A stretch of 64,000 nucleotides of DNA. Source: Cantharellus purpuraceus. Its lineage: Eukaryota > Basidiomycota > Agaricomycetes > Cantharellales > Hydnaceae. The stretch covers positions 62,001 to 126,000 of the forward strand of contig JALBUN010000018.1 of NCBI GenBank assembly GCA_025174535.1, written 5' to 3'. The translations under genes and the position numbers were made by a program. A model generated the notes under the pieces. The model searched no databases. It had not been told where the DNA came from and saw only the letters and a program-made list of their open reading frames with translations. Positions 30,931-43,626 of the stretch are shown piece after piece (the first letter of the stretch is position 1; each line of letters opens with the position of its first letter).

Positions 30931-32760
30931 CGATTGCTCAGTACCTGCCATTCAAGCTTGATAGAATGAAGAGTGCTCACAACTGTTGTTTCTTAGTTGC
31001 TGCACAGAAATGGGTCTGTCAGCGAAAGCCATACCGTCTCAGTGAGCGACTTGTCTAATAGCACTGGACCCCAGAATGATGAGTTAATTATTGGAAACTA
31101 TCTGGCCACTTTCAGGCAAATGCAAACATTTGATATCAATCATGAGCGCCACTATGCCGAAGGAGCGGTTCTGCAGTCAACCCAGGCTGTGATTTCTAGT
31201 GTGCGATGTAAAAAGTCAACAGGACATACGAAAATATACACGGCCTTTCCAAGTGACCATTTACGCATCCATATGAGATTCACCTTCCGAGAGAGGCGTC
31301 AGTGGCAAGGGCTTGTCTGCCATTCTCCAACTTACGAACCTCAGTGTCGAGGTTGAGAACTGCAAATGCCTTGGCTTCTTAGCTAGGTTTCTGACATGAC
31401 TAGACCAGAGCTCGCACGATAATCATAACATAGAACCGTTAGGGCTGAAACGGTTGAATAGCGTGTAGGAGCCACTGCAGGGCATAAATTATCAGCGACT
31501 GATCATCAAGTGCGTTCAAACCGACATACACGATGTCGAAAGAGTCACAGAAATGGACATTGACGGTATCAAGGGGGATGGCTACTCTAGCTCCAGTACC
31601 AGCCTAACGGTATTCATGAGACCGTAACATATACCTATGGGAATCCGCCACTGAGGTGCGGATTTGACCCCAAGAGAACATCGGAAATGAATGCTCGTTT
31701 AAGCTGCCACACGGTGCTATATAATGACGGCCCCGTCGAATTTCTTTAATGATCCTGGTAGGTAATAGAAGCACCGCAGGTATTTCGAGCGAGTTCAGGT
31801 ACCAGGGATGTAGCTGCCCGGGAGAGTCTTCTTTTGTAACCTTCCTGCAGTTATGCAAAACGTACGCGAGGGGAAGGTCCGAACGCCCATGCACTCGGTT
31901 GGGCTCACCTTGAACTTACCAGAAGCTCACCAGGCACCACTGTCTGATTCATGGGACATGCGGCCAGAACCTGAACGCAGAAGAGCCGCAAACGAAAGTC
32001 GCCGAGGTCTATTGTTGCGATGCAAATTAAGAAGAATGATGGCTGCTTAGAAGCTTATGAATAATATACGCTGACGAGGAGAGTACATGGTCGTTTGTGC
32101 CCGAGTGTGTCTGAGTTACAGACGGCATCAGAATCCCAGATAATGATACAGGTCCCTCCGGGGTTAAGAAAAGCCCGAAATAACGAATACAGAAGACGTG
32201 TCGCATATGAAAGGGTGAAAGGTGATGTTAGCTTGTTGACTTGGTGGACAGTTACATAGTCGCGCGTTGAGCATGTAACGTTGAATGTAGGCAACCGGGT
32301 CGGAAGGGAGCTGAAATGCATGGTCTGAAGAGCGACTTCGGTGGGAACTATTACCCCAAGGAATCCTAGTAGCGAGTCTAACCTGACGTCCAAGGTGTTT
32401 CAAGGTAGTAAGCAATCCATGCAGTGCGAGTTGTGCAAGGTGGATGAGATAGCTGCCATTATTGATTGGTCCGTTTCTTTTGCGACGCTAAAGGAGATAC
32501 ATCAATGGTCTTGAGAGACCGGAAAGCCCATCCTCGAACTGTTGACACCTTTGCCGCGGGTACTGCAGTTTCGTCTTCAAAATAAAAATTCCATAGAAGT
32601 GACAGCGTCTGTGACGATAATGGTGAAGCTAACTGCCGCTGTGACTGGCAATGCGATAAACAGCATGACGCCGCGAAAAAGGGAGCGCAGGGAAAAAAAT
32701 ATCATCCAATACAATAACAATTTATTAATACACAGCGGGGCATCCTCACCTACTGCGAGA
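30931..32760. other. Intergenic, no gene seen
   Basis: Only short frames of about 60-120 codons on both strands, none with recognisable motifs or consistent exon borders. CpG content is normal and no transposon terminus was noticed. Confidence 0.4.
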
Positions 32761-35700
32761 TTACTTTCCTTCAACGAAATCCAATGCATTCTCTAACCCT
32801 CTCATGAACGATTCCTTTCCAACACGCATATGCAACCCGCGCATGAGGCCTCGGACACCACTGGCGGTTGTGTTTGGCTCCACTGTGCGTAATGTAGTTG
32901 TTTCGTCCGTACGAACCTGGTGGTCCACTTGCGATGATGTAGAAGTCATAAAGCGAGAGTTCTCCCTGCTAGTGGGCTCCGCTGCTACCAGAGTGGTATT
33001 ACGTGAGTGGGCAGACATTGTTGAGGCCCTCAGCCGCGTACCGGGTGTTGTCGGCGACACCAGTGTTGGTGACTGTGGAGGAGGGGAAGCACTCGAATTG
33101 TCAGCCTGGACGCTCCGTGCTCTCGGACGCAAGGCACTGGGGGATGGGGTGTTTGCAGCATTCAAAACTGGATCAGAAACGGCAGGCAGTGGCGGGTCAT
33201 CACTGACGGGGCTTCCATGTGGTGTGTGTAAACCACTTGGAGTACGCTTGTGAGCAGGTCCATGTCTTGTTCCACTCTCCTCAACGGCTTTGGGTCGATC
33301 CAGGTCATACGCCCAGCCTTCCCACTCGGCCTCACTGAATGCATCTGAACCTGTGTCGTCCGAGTCATCATACGCACGAGACAACCTGGATGTATAGCTT
33401 TCCACGTCCTCCCGCACAAACCCATAAACATCCAGCTGATCATCACGGGGTGTCTCTGCCTCGGGAGACAATTCTGCGCTTCCCCAGGGTTCTGGCAGAT
33501 TCAGACCCAGACCTGCATGGATCGCTTTGCGTATGATACCTTCTCGCCACTCCGGGTAACGTACACCCATCGTACGACCAAGCCCTACGTATCTTGCCGT
33601 GCCTTTACCATTGCTTCTTTGCCGAGACCGTCTCCAGGCAAAGTCGGCGTCGATCCATCCGTCATCATATTCACTGGCATCACTCGGAGCCAGGTCGTCA
33701 AATGGCCATACCGGACTTCCGTCACTCTGTTCGATGGGGCTTGGTGCACTGAAACTAAGAGATAGTGGGTGTGGAATGGGGTTGGGGAGGAAGTCTGTTC
33801 GTAGGGTACGTGCTTGGGCAACAGAAGAAGAGGCGGCAGGGTGCCGCCTTGAGGATGAAACTGATGTGGAATAAGAAAGTCGATGAAATATGCGCAATAG
33901 ATGCTCGTGACCTAAGAAAGGCAAATACTCAGTGGCGTGTGTACAGTAAAAAGGGATACGCACTTGTCTCATCTGAAAGCTTTAGCACCAGCCAGATACC
34001 GCTTCGCGGTTGAGCTCTGCGCGACGACTTTCCGCCCTTCCGACCGGCGTGCTTATTTGAATAAGACGATCCTTGGCGAAATCGCGCACAAATGATGTGG
34101 GGTGAATGAGCTAAAGAAGACCCTGACATGGAAGATGTGGACATGAAAGCCTGTGACGAAGTGGGATTCGGAAACAAGGGTTCCCCAAAGGGCGCAATAT
34201 TGGGCAACACTGCAGCCGTCACCAACTGGAGCCTATCAGCGCCTATAGTAGAGCATGAGGTCATTAAGACTAGCTAAGCACCAATGCAGAGGCCACGTTA
34301 CCATAGAGACCAACACAGGCAGCAATTTCATAGCGCTCCTCAGGTAAAGGGTCCTTTCTCTCCCTCCACACCGTTAAAAAACCCTCCCGAACGACTAACC
34401 AGCGCTTCTTCCACATATCATCGTTCTCCGGCAGCTGTGCCTCCGTTTCGGCTTCCTTCCCGAGTGGTTGCTGCAGGTCCTTCCACTCACGCTCCATGCG
34501 AGCACGATCTTTGCCCTTCCCTGATTTTGAAGCTTCACTCTTTGCCCGGCCACGACGACGCATCTTGCGCCCATGGGGCCCATCTGTATCACCCGCATCG
34601 TTGACGCCGGTCTCTGCATGCCCGTTGGCCGCAGATGCACCTTCGCGTAAGACCCACACCCAACCGTCAAAATAAGGCTGTGCGTAGGGACTGCCAACTG
34701 GAACGTCCTCACACTCGTCCTCGGAGGACTCTGAACTAGGTGTGGCTTCATGCATATGCGGAGGAGAGGGCCGGCGGCTGGTGGCGGAATGATAAGCACG
34801 GGAGGTCTTTGCAGTAGTAGAAGAATGAGGGACCCTGGATGGATCGTGACTATGGGGAGGGGAATATGGTTCCGGGGCTGGGATAATAGTGCGGGGTAGT
34901 GAAATATAGGCACTGGCACGGTGGAGCTCTAGCAACTCGTACGGACGGATGTTGTACTCGGACAATGGAAAATCGTCCGAGAGAAGCACGCCCTACAGAA
35001 TGGCGTGTGAGTCTGGTTTGAGCTCGAAAGTGCGAGAAGACTTGCCGTTGAAAAGCTATAGACATGCCACCGCTTCGCAATTGCTGTCGCCTTTCGTAAA
35101 ATGTCTGCCTCAATGATGGATGTGCTACCGCCATAATTACGTCCAGCAGGATTCCTATTTGATTCGAGGGCTGCAAGTCCAGAAATGGCTGGGGTGCCGG
35201 TATTATACGAGTATGGGATGGAACGCGGCGTAATACGTACCGTTTCGTCGTCGTCATCGTCGTCGTAGAAATTCTCGTCGAGAATAGTGCCGTACGAATT
35301 GGCGTACAGCGGTACAACATCGTCAGCCAGATCGGGTGAAAGGCGAGGACTCGTTGCATGCTCTGGGACTAATGGTGCAGACGATGAATGTGGGGGCGCT
35401 TCTGCGGGTGGGGTTCGAGGCGGGTAAGAGGGGTGTAGGTTTGGAGACAAGGATGGAGACGACGATGTCTGTTGAAACGGGAGCGTTGGAGGGGAATGGG
35501 GCGATGAAGATATGGATGGACGGGAAAGGGTGTTCGGAGCAGCAGCGAACGTAATGGGAGAGATGGACAAGACAGAGGACGGTATACCGCCGACTGAGGG
35601 CTCTAATGCGTGATATGAGGTCGAGACTGGTGGATGTGGGAGTGGTGGTGGTGGTGGGGCAGCAGCAAAGGTGACAGGCGAGCTAGGACGATAGGATGCA

Positions 35701-36029
35701 GGAAGAGGGAGAACAGAAGTAGGGAGGACCTTTGAGAGCAGCCATATTTTAAGATCAAGAACTTGCCATGTGCGGTCGATGCGAGTCGTGAACCACTGGT
35801 CCGTAGGCACTATGTTGTGCTCAACAAGGACGAATAGGACATGATTCATCTCCAACTCACCAAATCGACACGAGATTGGGAATAGTCGCTTCTGCTTTGC
35901 TGGTGCGATAATATAGCCTCGATGGGGTGTCTGAGGCGTGAGGCGTAGTCCCTGCTCTGCAACGACTCTGCTACTAGAAGGAACGATGAGGGAAAGGCTA
36001 GGTGCCTTTGACTTTGACGGTCGATCCAT
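32761..36029 (-). CDS. Ubl/RA-like plus PH-domain protein, 5 exons
   Basis: By-eye exons (- strand): 36,029-35,241; 35,170-35,042; 34,992-34,302; 34,242-33,964; 33,911-32,761, giving 1,012 residues in frame. Introns are 49-70 bp; the second uses a weak donor GTCTTC. The N-terminus (CRFGELEMNHVLFVLVEHNI, TWQVLDLKIWLLSKVLP) and exon 3 start (SDDFPLSEYNIRPYELLELH) resemble a split ubiquitin/RA-like fold. A Pro/Ser-rich stretch and an Asp run lie between them. A PH domain follows (MWKKRWLVVREGFLTVWRER, then IWLVLKLSDET). The C-terminal 380 residues are Ser/Pro-rich and disordered. PH domains bind phosphoinositides or proteins, so a membrane-associated signalling or scaffold role is likely, but no specific function can be given. 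The next gene upstream on the same strand, eS26, ends 118 bp away. Confidence 0.8.
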
Positions 36030-36147
36030 GTAGCCAAGTAAGTTAGACGCCAGTCACGTTTCACACGGGCACTCAATTGCAGCTGCGATGGAAATGTGTA
36101 ATACTATAAGGGCATACATCGTCATGTTCGTACTACAGCCTTTTCTC

Positions 36148-36791
36148 CTATCGAGCAGCAGCAGCAGGCCCTCCAGCAGGAGCCGCAGGGGCAGCATCCG
36201 CCGCTGCCTGCACTGCAGGGTTGACCTTTTTCCCATCTTTGTACCGAATGCGTGGCGGGGGAGCTCGGTTGCGTCTGCCCTCACGCGAACGTACACGCAC
36301 AACTGAAACACACATTGTATCACATACAAACAGCACAAGAGATGGCATGATATTTACCATGTGCGTGGATCGCGCAGGACACGCAGTAAGCGATTTTGAT
36401 GTAGAGCTTGGGAATCGTGTACTCTGCGCGACAAAAACGCCATTGAACACCCTACAGCAATATGCGGGAAGAACAACGAACCGGAATAAACACTCGCATC
36501 GCTAATGTCTCGTACAGCAGCACTCTCAACCATGTTGCGCACAGTGAAGCGCTTGATCGCCTTGTCCTTGGCTACACAGCGTGAACAATTTGAGCAGCGC
36601 ACAAAAGTGACATGGCCACGGCCTTTCTTGTTACGTCCGGTATTCCGCCTTTTCTTGGTCTAGAGGGTGAAGCAATGACATGGTCAGTCCTGGTGCATCC
36701 AATCGTCCCACGAGCCATCCACCAAAAAGAAGCAAACTCTTGCTATCCAGAGACTCTAGACGAGATTTCTACCTATGTCTGTACTCACCAT
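36148..36791 (-). CDS. RPS26: Small ribosomal subunit protein eS26
   Basis: A component of the 40S subunit near the mRNA exit channel. Exons on the - strand: 36,791-36,789 (the ATG alone), 36,659-36,482, 36,423-36,358 and 36,302-36,148, giving 133 residues. After ATG comes a GTGAGT donor, and the next exon starts with codons T-K-K-R-R-N. Family motifs are all present: [59 protein letters not shown], then [18 protein letters not shown]. The two Cys pairs (C-x2-C and C-V-S-C) that bind zinc are intact. The C-terminus has an extra Ala/Pro-rich tail, making it longer than the usual 115-119 residues. An intron right after the start codon is common in fungal ribosomal protein genes. Confidence 0.95.
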
Positions 36792-39667
36792 GATGGGTAG
36801 GTTTGTGTTGCGACAAAGGGAAACGACGTGAGGTCGTTGTTTCAGTTAGCGGGAAGGTCAATGTGTGTCGGCGGAGATTCAATGTAACACCATGGGTCCC
36901 TATGTACACCACTCTTCGGTACCTTTCGCTCCAGCACCAGCAAATATCGCCCAGAGTCCTTCCGAAGTCAATCTTGCAAACCCAGTATCGTGTGTATCCT
37001 ATAGTGTCTTACTCCCAGGTGCCTATACATAGTTGTCTGCATTGGTTCCCAACGCTGGATCCGCCGATACTTCATCTAATACGAAATTGGATGTTCCACG
37101 CTAGCACAAATGCAGTATCCGCCAGACAGTCACTGATTTCTACGTAACATTGGCGTCGGATCCCCCGGTGAACCTCCATCACCAAGTGAATGGTATGTAT
37201 CATCTGACCAGGCTATTGACGTGTGCTCTTCAATATTGATGTCCAGTTACATACTGATACCTTGTTCCGCGCATCTCTTTTGTATTGAGGCACTAACCGC
37301 AGTTGAGGAGACAGTGTTAATCATGTCGACTCCAGGTCCCGTCATGTCCCCTCATATATGGCTCTGACCGCGATGCTGCCCCAAAGGCTCCATCCGATGG
37401 ATGCCTGTTAACCCTGGAAACCGACGAAGGCTTCTTGCGAAATTGCCCATCCCATAGAACAGAAGCTACGAGAATGCGGCTATTTCTGGGTCTAACAGAT
37501 TTAAATATGATCCGGCGCCTTCACCTACGGAGACGCTGCGGAAGATCTGCTGAATTTCCCTCTGGAAGTGCAGCTCCAAGTGCTAAACCGTACACCAGAC
37601 AGGACGCCGGCCCATTGTCCTTCATAACTGCGCATATCGGCCATGGACCCGCCGGGGTTCAACATTTCAAGCATCAAATAATCCTCGTCATCTCAGGTAT
37701 AGTCTACATGTCAAGGATAACAGTTTGTTAGCTCGACAAACACTTGATGAGTGCTGCTGCGAACAGGCCAAGTTTTTCTCAAGGCACGCCAATCAGATTT
37801 GGCCATAGCTAAGCAGGTTTAGCGAAAGTGCTCCCGTCCAATCATTGACAGCTTCAATTCACCACGTTTGCATCTTCTACTCTCGCTTGTGGTGCTGGTT
37901 GGCAATTATACCCTTTTCGGTTGGAACGGTCGAGGGTCCCTAGCCTTGTTCTTAGCATGTCCTTTGACGCTTCAACCCCCTTGCGTGCCTCGCTTAATCA
38001 TCCGACTCGGGCGGGACTTGTAATCTGGGTTGGGGTACAAGCTCTCGCTCCGCTGGCGGATGTCTACCCATATCCTGTTCTTAGGATACTACATGTCAGC
38101 CTGTGTATTTCTGCCTTCCTCTTCACGCTTTCGAGTCCTTTACCCTGGACCCATGCTGCGACAATATTGCCATGAACACAAGCTCACTTTCAACTTTCTG
38201 GTAACACCCGAACTTATGTGAGCCGCGCAAGAATTGCCACTAACACATACCGGCACAGCTTGTTTCAGTTCTTTTCTGCACACTCAGAACAAAAAGTTGG
38301 CGACGTACTTGGGTGACCGAATGCCATCCCGGGGTTCTAACCCTAATCCAAATGAGCGGAGTTGACCCTGCAGCTGAAATATTAATCTGACTTGAATAGA
38401 GTGCTTTTACAACGTCAATTATATCGTTAGCGTCCAAGTGGCGCATTTTCCGAGCGTCAGAAGGTCAAGCCAGGGCATGTTCAGACTTGGCGAAATGATG
38501 GATTCTGGGTATCAGGATTGCCCGGCTCCGTAAGGAACCACCCGGCCGATGGCACCCCTGGCCGCCACATCTAAGAGATTCTCTTGAGATCACTCCTCAA
38601 GTTGCGAAGCTTTGATCCTTCAAATTTGTATAGTTCCCAGAGATCAAGAGCTGACGATTGATGATGACGTTTTCTATGAGTCTGTACCAGGAATCACTAC
38701 GCAAAGTGCAAGTTCGTGTCTTCGGCTTTTATTCATGAATCGTCAGGCGAATTCGAGTGATGTGATACAGATGTCATTTCAGTCAATATACACGTACAGA
38801 TAACCAAGCGACAATAACAAATGGACACCCCCTGATAGATGTGCTGCGGCGTTCAAACTTTGCGGTAGAGGTGTTTCAACGCTGATAAGGTTTCAGACCA
38901 GAAACGCAAACTACCTCGTATTCAACGAGTAAGTCGCTTCTCATATCTTATTTCACTATCGTCCGACAACCCGTGGGGATAGGTTCTTTGATATATTGGA
39001 GGATCTACACTCGGCAGGGGGTGGCGGTCCCACACGACCCAATCAACTTGCCAGACGAATGATTGCTTCGTACAGAGCTGTCGAGCAAATCCATACATAG
39101 GCATACGCTGTCAACGATTGCTTTGCGCCTCCCCACCGCTGGAGGAGACATCCACAAACGTTAAGCAGAGTTCAAAGAGTGTCTTGGGCTAGAAACATCC
39201 GAGGCACCCGAAGGGTTAGAACAAGTTACGGTAATCACAACGGCAGTCAATCAGCCGTGCCCTAAATCGACCTTGAAGTCTTCGCTTGGGTTTCAAAGCG
39301 GACTTGGGCGTGTCACCGCTTTTTGTCTCATCAGGAAAATTATTGGACCTTTGGGCCTGGCGGGGGCTGTAAATCTTGATCTTCAAATGTTTGCCTGAAG
39401 GTAGACCGCGATCCCGGAAATGGTGCCGTTGCTATCTTCAACGCCAGACTTTCCCATATTCTGACCGGACGATTAACATAAAGCCCTTCTTCTTTGAACC
39501 TTCAGTCCCTTTCTTTTTCTTCCCAAGGCATGGGTACCGGTGCGCGGTTTCCTCGAACATTACTAGATTTACACACTAACCATCCTCCAGAGTGACCTGG
39601 TGATTTGCCGTTGTCCGTCTTCCTCAGATATAAAGGTCCGCAATTACCTGACGATTCCAGCGTCGAA
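36792..39667. other. Intergenic, no gene seen
   Basis: About 2.9 kb with only short frames and no recognisable domain. The first few hundred bases left of 37,200 should hold the promoter of eS26 (read leftward), and the last few hundred that of the Zn2Cys6 factor (read rightward). A decayed or lineage-specific short gene cannot be excluded. Confidence 0.4.
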
Positions 39668-41172
39668 ATGTCCTGGGAAGCGTTCACAACTAACTCACAT
39701 TCTGAGCCTTCCCTGCCGGAGCTCTCGTCCTATCCCTCGAATCTCTGCGACGGTGAATCAACATCGTTTCAACAGGAATTATTTGCATTCGAGCACCTAA
39801 GTCATCCTCTCGACCTCGGTCAACATCGGGAGTCGGTTTCCTCCTCCTCTGGATCTTCTCTTTGGGAACCATGTTCCCCAACAGGACGTCGCCTCTCTAC
39901 CACGACAATGGATACCACTGTCTTGGACACGGATGTCGATGCAGATTCTTCCGAGGAACTGTGGAACCTAGTCGCGTATCATGTTCCTTGGGGGCCCGGA
40001 TATGAGGGTTATGAGAAGGGCACTTTACCAGGGCCAGAGGGCAGTTGCATATTTCTGAGGAGCCCTACTCCTCTCAAGCGACAAAGGACAACTCAGGCTT
40101 GTGACAAGTGTCGAGAAAGGAAGGCGAAGGTGAGATGAAACACATACTTCCCCTTGTTCACAACATTTTCGCCTCTTGGTGGTACCATGAAATTAATGGG
40201 ATATTATAGTGTTCAGGCTCTCGCCCCTCATGTGCTCGGTGCATTTCCCGTGGTGTTGCCTGCGTCTATAACACTTCGACTGTTCTTGATGCACAATTCA
40301 CACCACTTCGTACATCTCTTCGTCGGTCATCTCACTCGGGTTATAGTGCATCGAAACCTTCTCCCATGAAAGTACCTGCACGAACCCGATTGCGTCGAAA
40401 AAGCAGTCTTATGGAAAGCGTGATCACCACGGGCGCCGATAGCCTTCGGGAAAGCAAGGCAAAGTTCAAAGAGATGCCTTATCCCTCCGCTTTCTACGAC
40501 GGTCCTGCTGTGGCCTTGAACGGCGATATACCTGGGTATTTGCTTTCCTTACTTGGTGACGACTTTGAGTCTCCAATTGAACCTCCTACCTCTTCATCTT
40601 TTGTGTCTTCCTCCTCATCTGATTCGGCCATGTATCAGTCTCCAGGTATGCCTTTTTATACTTTAGCATTAGTTAATAACTAACACCGTTGAAGAGATGT
40701 CACGTGCTCTTCCTCTTTCCTTTCCTCAGGATACATCCACATTATTATACGCTCATTCTTTATCAGCGCTGGAGGAGTATCGCTTCCCACCTGTGGAGGA
40801 GCAAAAGCACATCCCAATACCACAACTTCCACTTGTACCGTCCAGTTTTGACCCTCGCTCACACGCTCCTGTAATGGAAAACCCCGGTAATTCTTCCCTG
40901 ATGCCAGTAACACAGGGAGGGTTAGAGGTCATGTGGCGAGATTCCAGATATAATCAAGCCTCCAGCACTATTCCAGAGATATCCTCAGAGTGCGACCTTC
41001 TGTTTGTATGATACTCTCTGATTTATACTCACATGCTCTTGGTCATGACAGTGCGTTCGCCAATGCGGGTCCCGATTCTTCATTGGAACCCCCTCATGCG
41101 GTGTTCTATTCTCGACCGGTTTTCGTGCAGCCTGAGCTCGGTGACCCATTACTTGCTCACTTTCAACCCTAG
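39668..41172 (+). CDS. Zn(II)2Cys6 transcription factor
   Basis: Exons by eye: 39,668-40,129; 40,210-40,645; 40,695-41,001; 41,052-41,172, giving 441 residues. After an acidic, Ser-rich N-terminus and a conserved-looking block (ELWNLVAYHVPWGPGYEGYE) comes the DNA-binding zinc cluster. Its six cysteines are spaced C-x2-C-x6-C-x6-C-x2-C-x6-C. An 80-bp intron splits it just before the third Cys (exon 1 ends with K-A-K, exon 2 starts TGT TCA). A basic patch follows (ARTRLRRKSSLMESV), then a Ser/Pro-rich region. No fungal-specific TF middle-homology domain is visible, as in several short basidiomycete members. It should bind CGG half-sites as a dimer; targets are unknown. The fourth exon frame relies on a GTTTGT donor and is the least certain border. 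Confidence 0.85.
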
Positions 41173-41642
41173 AACATCCGGGGAACATCACAGGTCACAG
41201 CTTCATGACAGCCCCTCCTACTGCGATGCGGATGAGCTTGGAACGGACGTTCTTTATTTCTGTTTAAGTCACAATTTCCTTTCATCGTATGGCCCCACCA
41301 TATCACTGTTGTCGCTCGTTTCTTATTGTTAACGCTGCTCGTTGCTTTGCTTTCATTGTTTGCTATTAGTGAATCTCTTTGCATACAGTCATTAATGTAC
41401 AGATTCTCTCCATCTGGTAGCCATTTGACATTAATACGTTAGATGGTCTGCGTTTTACTAGGTTTTACTTGCGTGTTGTAGCATGTAGCACAAATTCATA
41501 CTCCGACAGGTGACATTCTTGCACCAAGTGCGACAAACAATCCACCGTTCTTCTCCTTCCCCACCATCCTCTACATATTTCACGGTCCCTTTGAATCACT
41601 TTATTCCAGCAAGCAGTAGTTATCCACTCCATCCACGTAGAT
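41173..41642. promoter_or_regulatory. Intergenic between two + strand genes
   Basis: 470 bp, T-rich and pyrimidine-rich near its right end (TTCTTCTCCTTCCCCACC at 41,549-41,566), as is usual for basidiomycete promoters and 5' leaders. It should contain the terminator of the zinc-cluster gene and the promoter of the PARP-finger gene. No specific site can be named. Confidence 0.35.
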
Positions 41643-42715
41643 ATGTCGGATGAAGATACTAAAAAACCCGGAGGATACCGTCTTGAGTACGCCTCGTCAG
41701 GGTGGGTGCAGCGAGTATCTCTTAACCCGTTCGCTCACTTATGGTTTCCAGTCGTTCCAAATGCAAAGATATGTTCAAATTTATCGTTTCCTAGCATCGA
41801 GTCTTGTGGACTAATTGGATGCACGATGATAACGTCGCAAGCCTTGCAATGGTACGCAACTGTTACCAGCTATCGTTTGCGGATGATACACTCCGTTTCA
41901 GGAACCGCAATTCCCAAAGGCGCCCTAAGGTTGGGTTCTCAAGTAGATTTTAGAGGCAACACAACTTTGTATGACATATTTATCTTCGACTGCATCGGCA
42001 GCCATTGATCTTCCGATTATCAGTGTGTGGCGTCACTGGGGCTGCGTTACGACTCAAATTCTTGCTAATTTTAAAAAGTCGTTTGAAAGCGCCGACGAAC
42101 TGGATGGCTTTGAGGAGCTGAAAGCTGTCGACAAAGAGCGCGTGCGAAAGGCGTGGGAGGAAGGGAAGGTCGCAGATGAGGATATTCCAGAATCTGCGAA
42201 AATGGGCAGTGGGGTTGAGGAGGAAGAGGAACCGAAGCCCAAAAAGAAGCGAGCCCCGGCTAAGAAAAAGGTGAAGGTAAGTTCGGTCAAACTAATCAAT
42301 ATGAAGGTTTACATCATCGGTGGCAATCAGAAGGACGATATTGGTGATGACGACGACGACGAGAAGCCTAAGAAGAAGAAGGCACCTGCCAAGAAAGCCC
42401 CGGCCAAAAAGAAGGCCATTAAAAAGAAAAAGGTTTGTGGGGTGCCAACAAAGCACAAGCAGGCTATTGATGCTTCTCTTTCAGGAAAGCGACTCCGAGG
42501 GCGAAGACTTTGGTGAGGAACTGGAGCAACTTTCAGATGAAGATGATGCCGATGATGATGCCGAGTCCGGCAAGAAACGCAAGGTATGCTTCGGTGATGT
42601 GGTTCCAAGCAGTCACCTTATATTGTTGCAGCGATCCTCCCCCAAAAAGGCTACAGGTTCTAAAAAGATGAAGAAAAGCAAGAAGAATGCATCAGATGAT
42701 GAGGATGACGATTGA
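41643..42715 (+). CDS. PARP-type zinc-finger, lysine-rich nuclear protein
   Basis: Eight exons by eye: 41,643-41,701; 41,752-41,768; 41,834-41,851; 41,902-41,968; 42,024-42,276; 42,331-42,432; 42,485-42,583; 42,632-42,715, in frame for 232 residues. The N-terminus is a zf-PARP domain: YRLEYASSGRSKCKGRKPC, then IPKGALRLGSQVDFRGNT and WRHWGCVTTQIL (Cys, Cys, His, Cys ligands). A helical part follows (ADELDGFEELKAVDKERVRK), then alternating acidic and KKKAPAKK-type basic stretches, like a histone H1 tail. The finger binds DNA nicks and ends; with no PARP catalytic domain this is likely a small DNA-break or chromatin-binding protein. The model needs an AT-AC intron at 41,769-41,833 and an 18-bp exon; GT-AG choices there break the frame. 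Confidence 0.83.
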
Positions 42716-43626
42716 ACAGTGTCAAACATATGTCGATGTAAAAATTGCGAATGATGTCGTGTATGTTTTTCCTCCATTCTAACTCTACATTTCTCCTAGA
42801 GTACTCTTTTACCTCGGAATTCTCTTGCATGTTTCTTTTTTTGGTTCTTTATCTTTTACATGTTAACTGATTACCGTGGATTGTTATTCGATCGAACATT
42901 CTGGTTTCGTCGCCTTATAGCGTTATGGTCTTCCGCAAGAAGGGTAGCCGTGACAGGGGCATTGCTTCTGCATTCTCCCACCTCACTTAATACTAGGCGA
43001 TGTTGCCTGTAGACATGGAAGATCTGCCGTGGCTCCTTCGAAATTTCGATTGGGAATATGCGTGCCAGATTATACACATTTCATGTCGCATGTGAAGCGA
43101 CTCCTAGAGGTACTCTTTACGAGCCATATCGGTAGATGGTGGAAACGGCATTCTTTCTTTTGTCGTTTGATGGTACAGATCGCCCTACGTGCCCTCACAC
43201 CACGCTCGACATTATTTCGTCAACTCTCCTACTTCATTGACGGTGTCTACAATGGATTTTGATATATGAGGCAATTTAACTTGGTGATTGAACTGGTGCT
43301 TCGATGTCACCTTCATCGTCTGTACACGTGCGGCACTGCCTTTCAGTTGCTTTACACGTGTGGATCAATCATTTTCGTCAGTTGACTGATAAACAAGATG
43401 AGTTCCTCCTGAGCGCTTCCGTGTGTATATTAACTATTCACATTCACGTGAGCCTGGCAAGATTGGATGTTGACAACAGCTGAGCTGATGGCAAGTGAAG
43501 AGACGTATACATGTACATTCCTGAACACTGTTTTCTTAATGGACTGAGGCTAGCGTCATGGGTACCATGCTCACTCATAATAGTAGTTACGAAGGTTGTG
43601 GAGACCAGAAACTCAAGTCGCTATAG
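42716..43626. terminator. Intergenic between convergent genes, no gene seen
   Basis: This separates the 3' ends of the PARP-finger gene (+) and the DUF6534 gene (-), so it should hold both polyadenylation regions. T-rich stretches at 42,830-42,870. The 77-codon frame at 43,029-43,262 has no recognisable motif. Confidence 0.35.
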
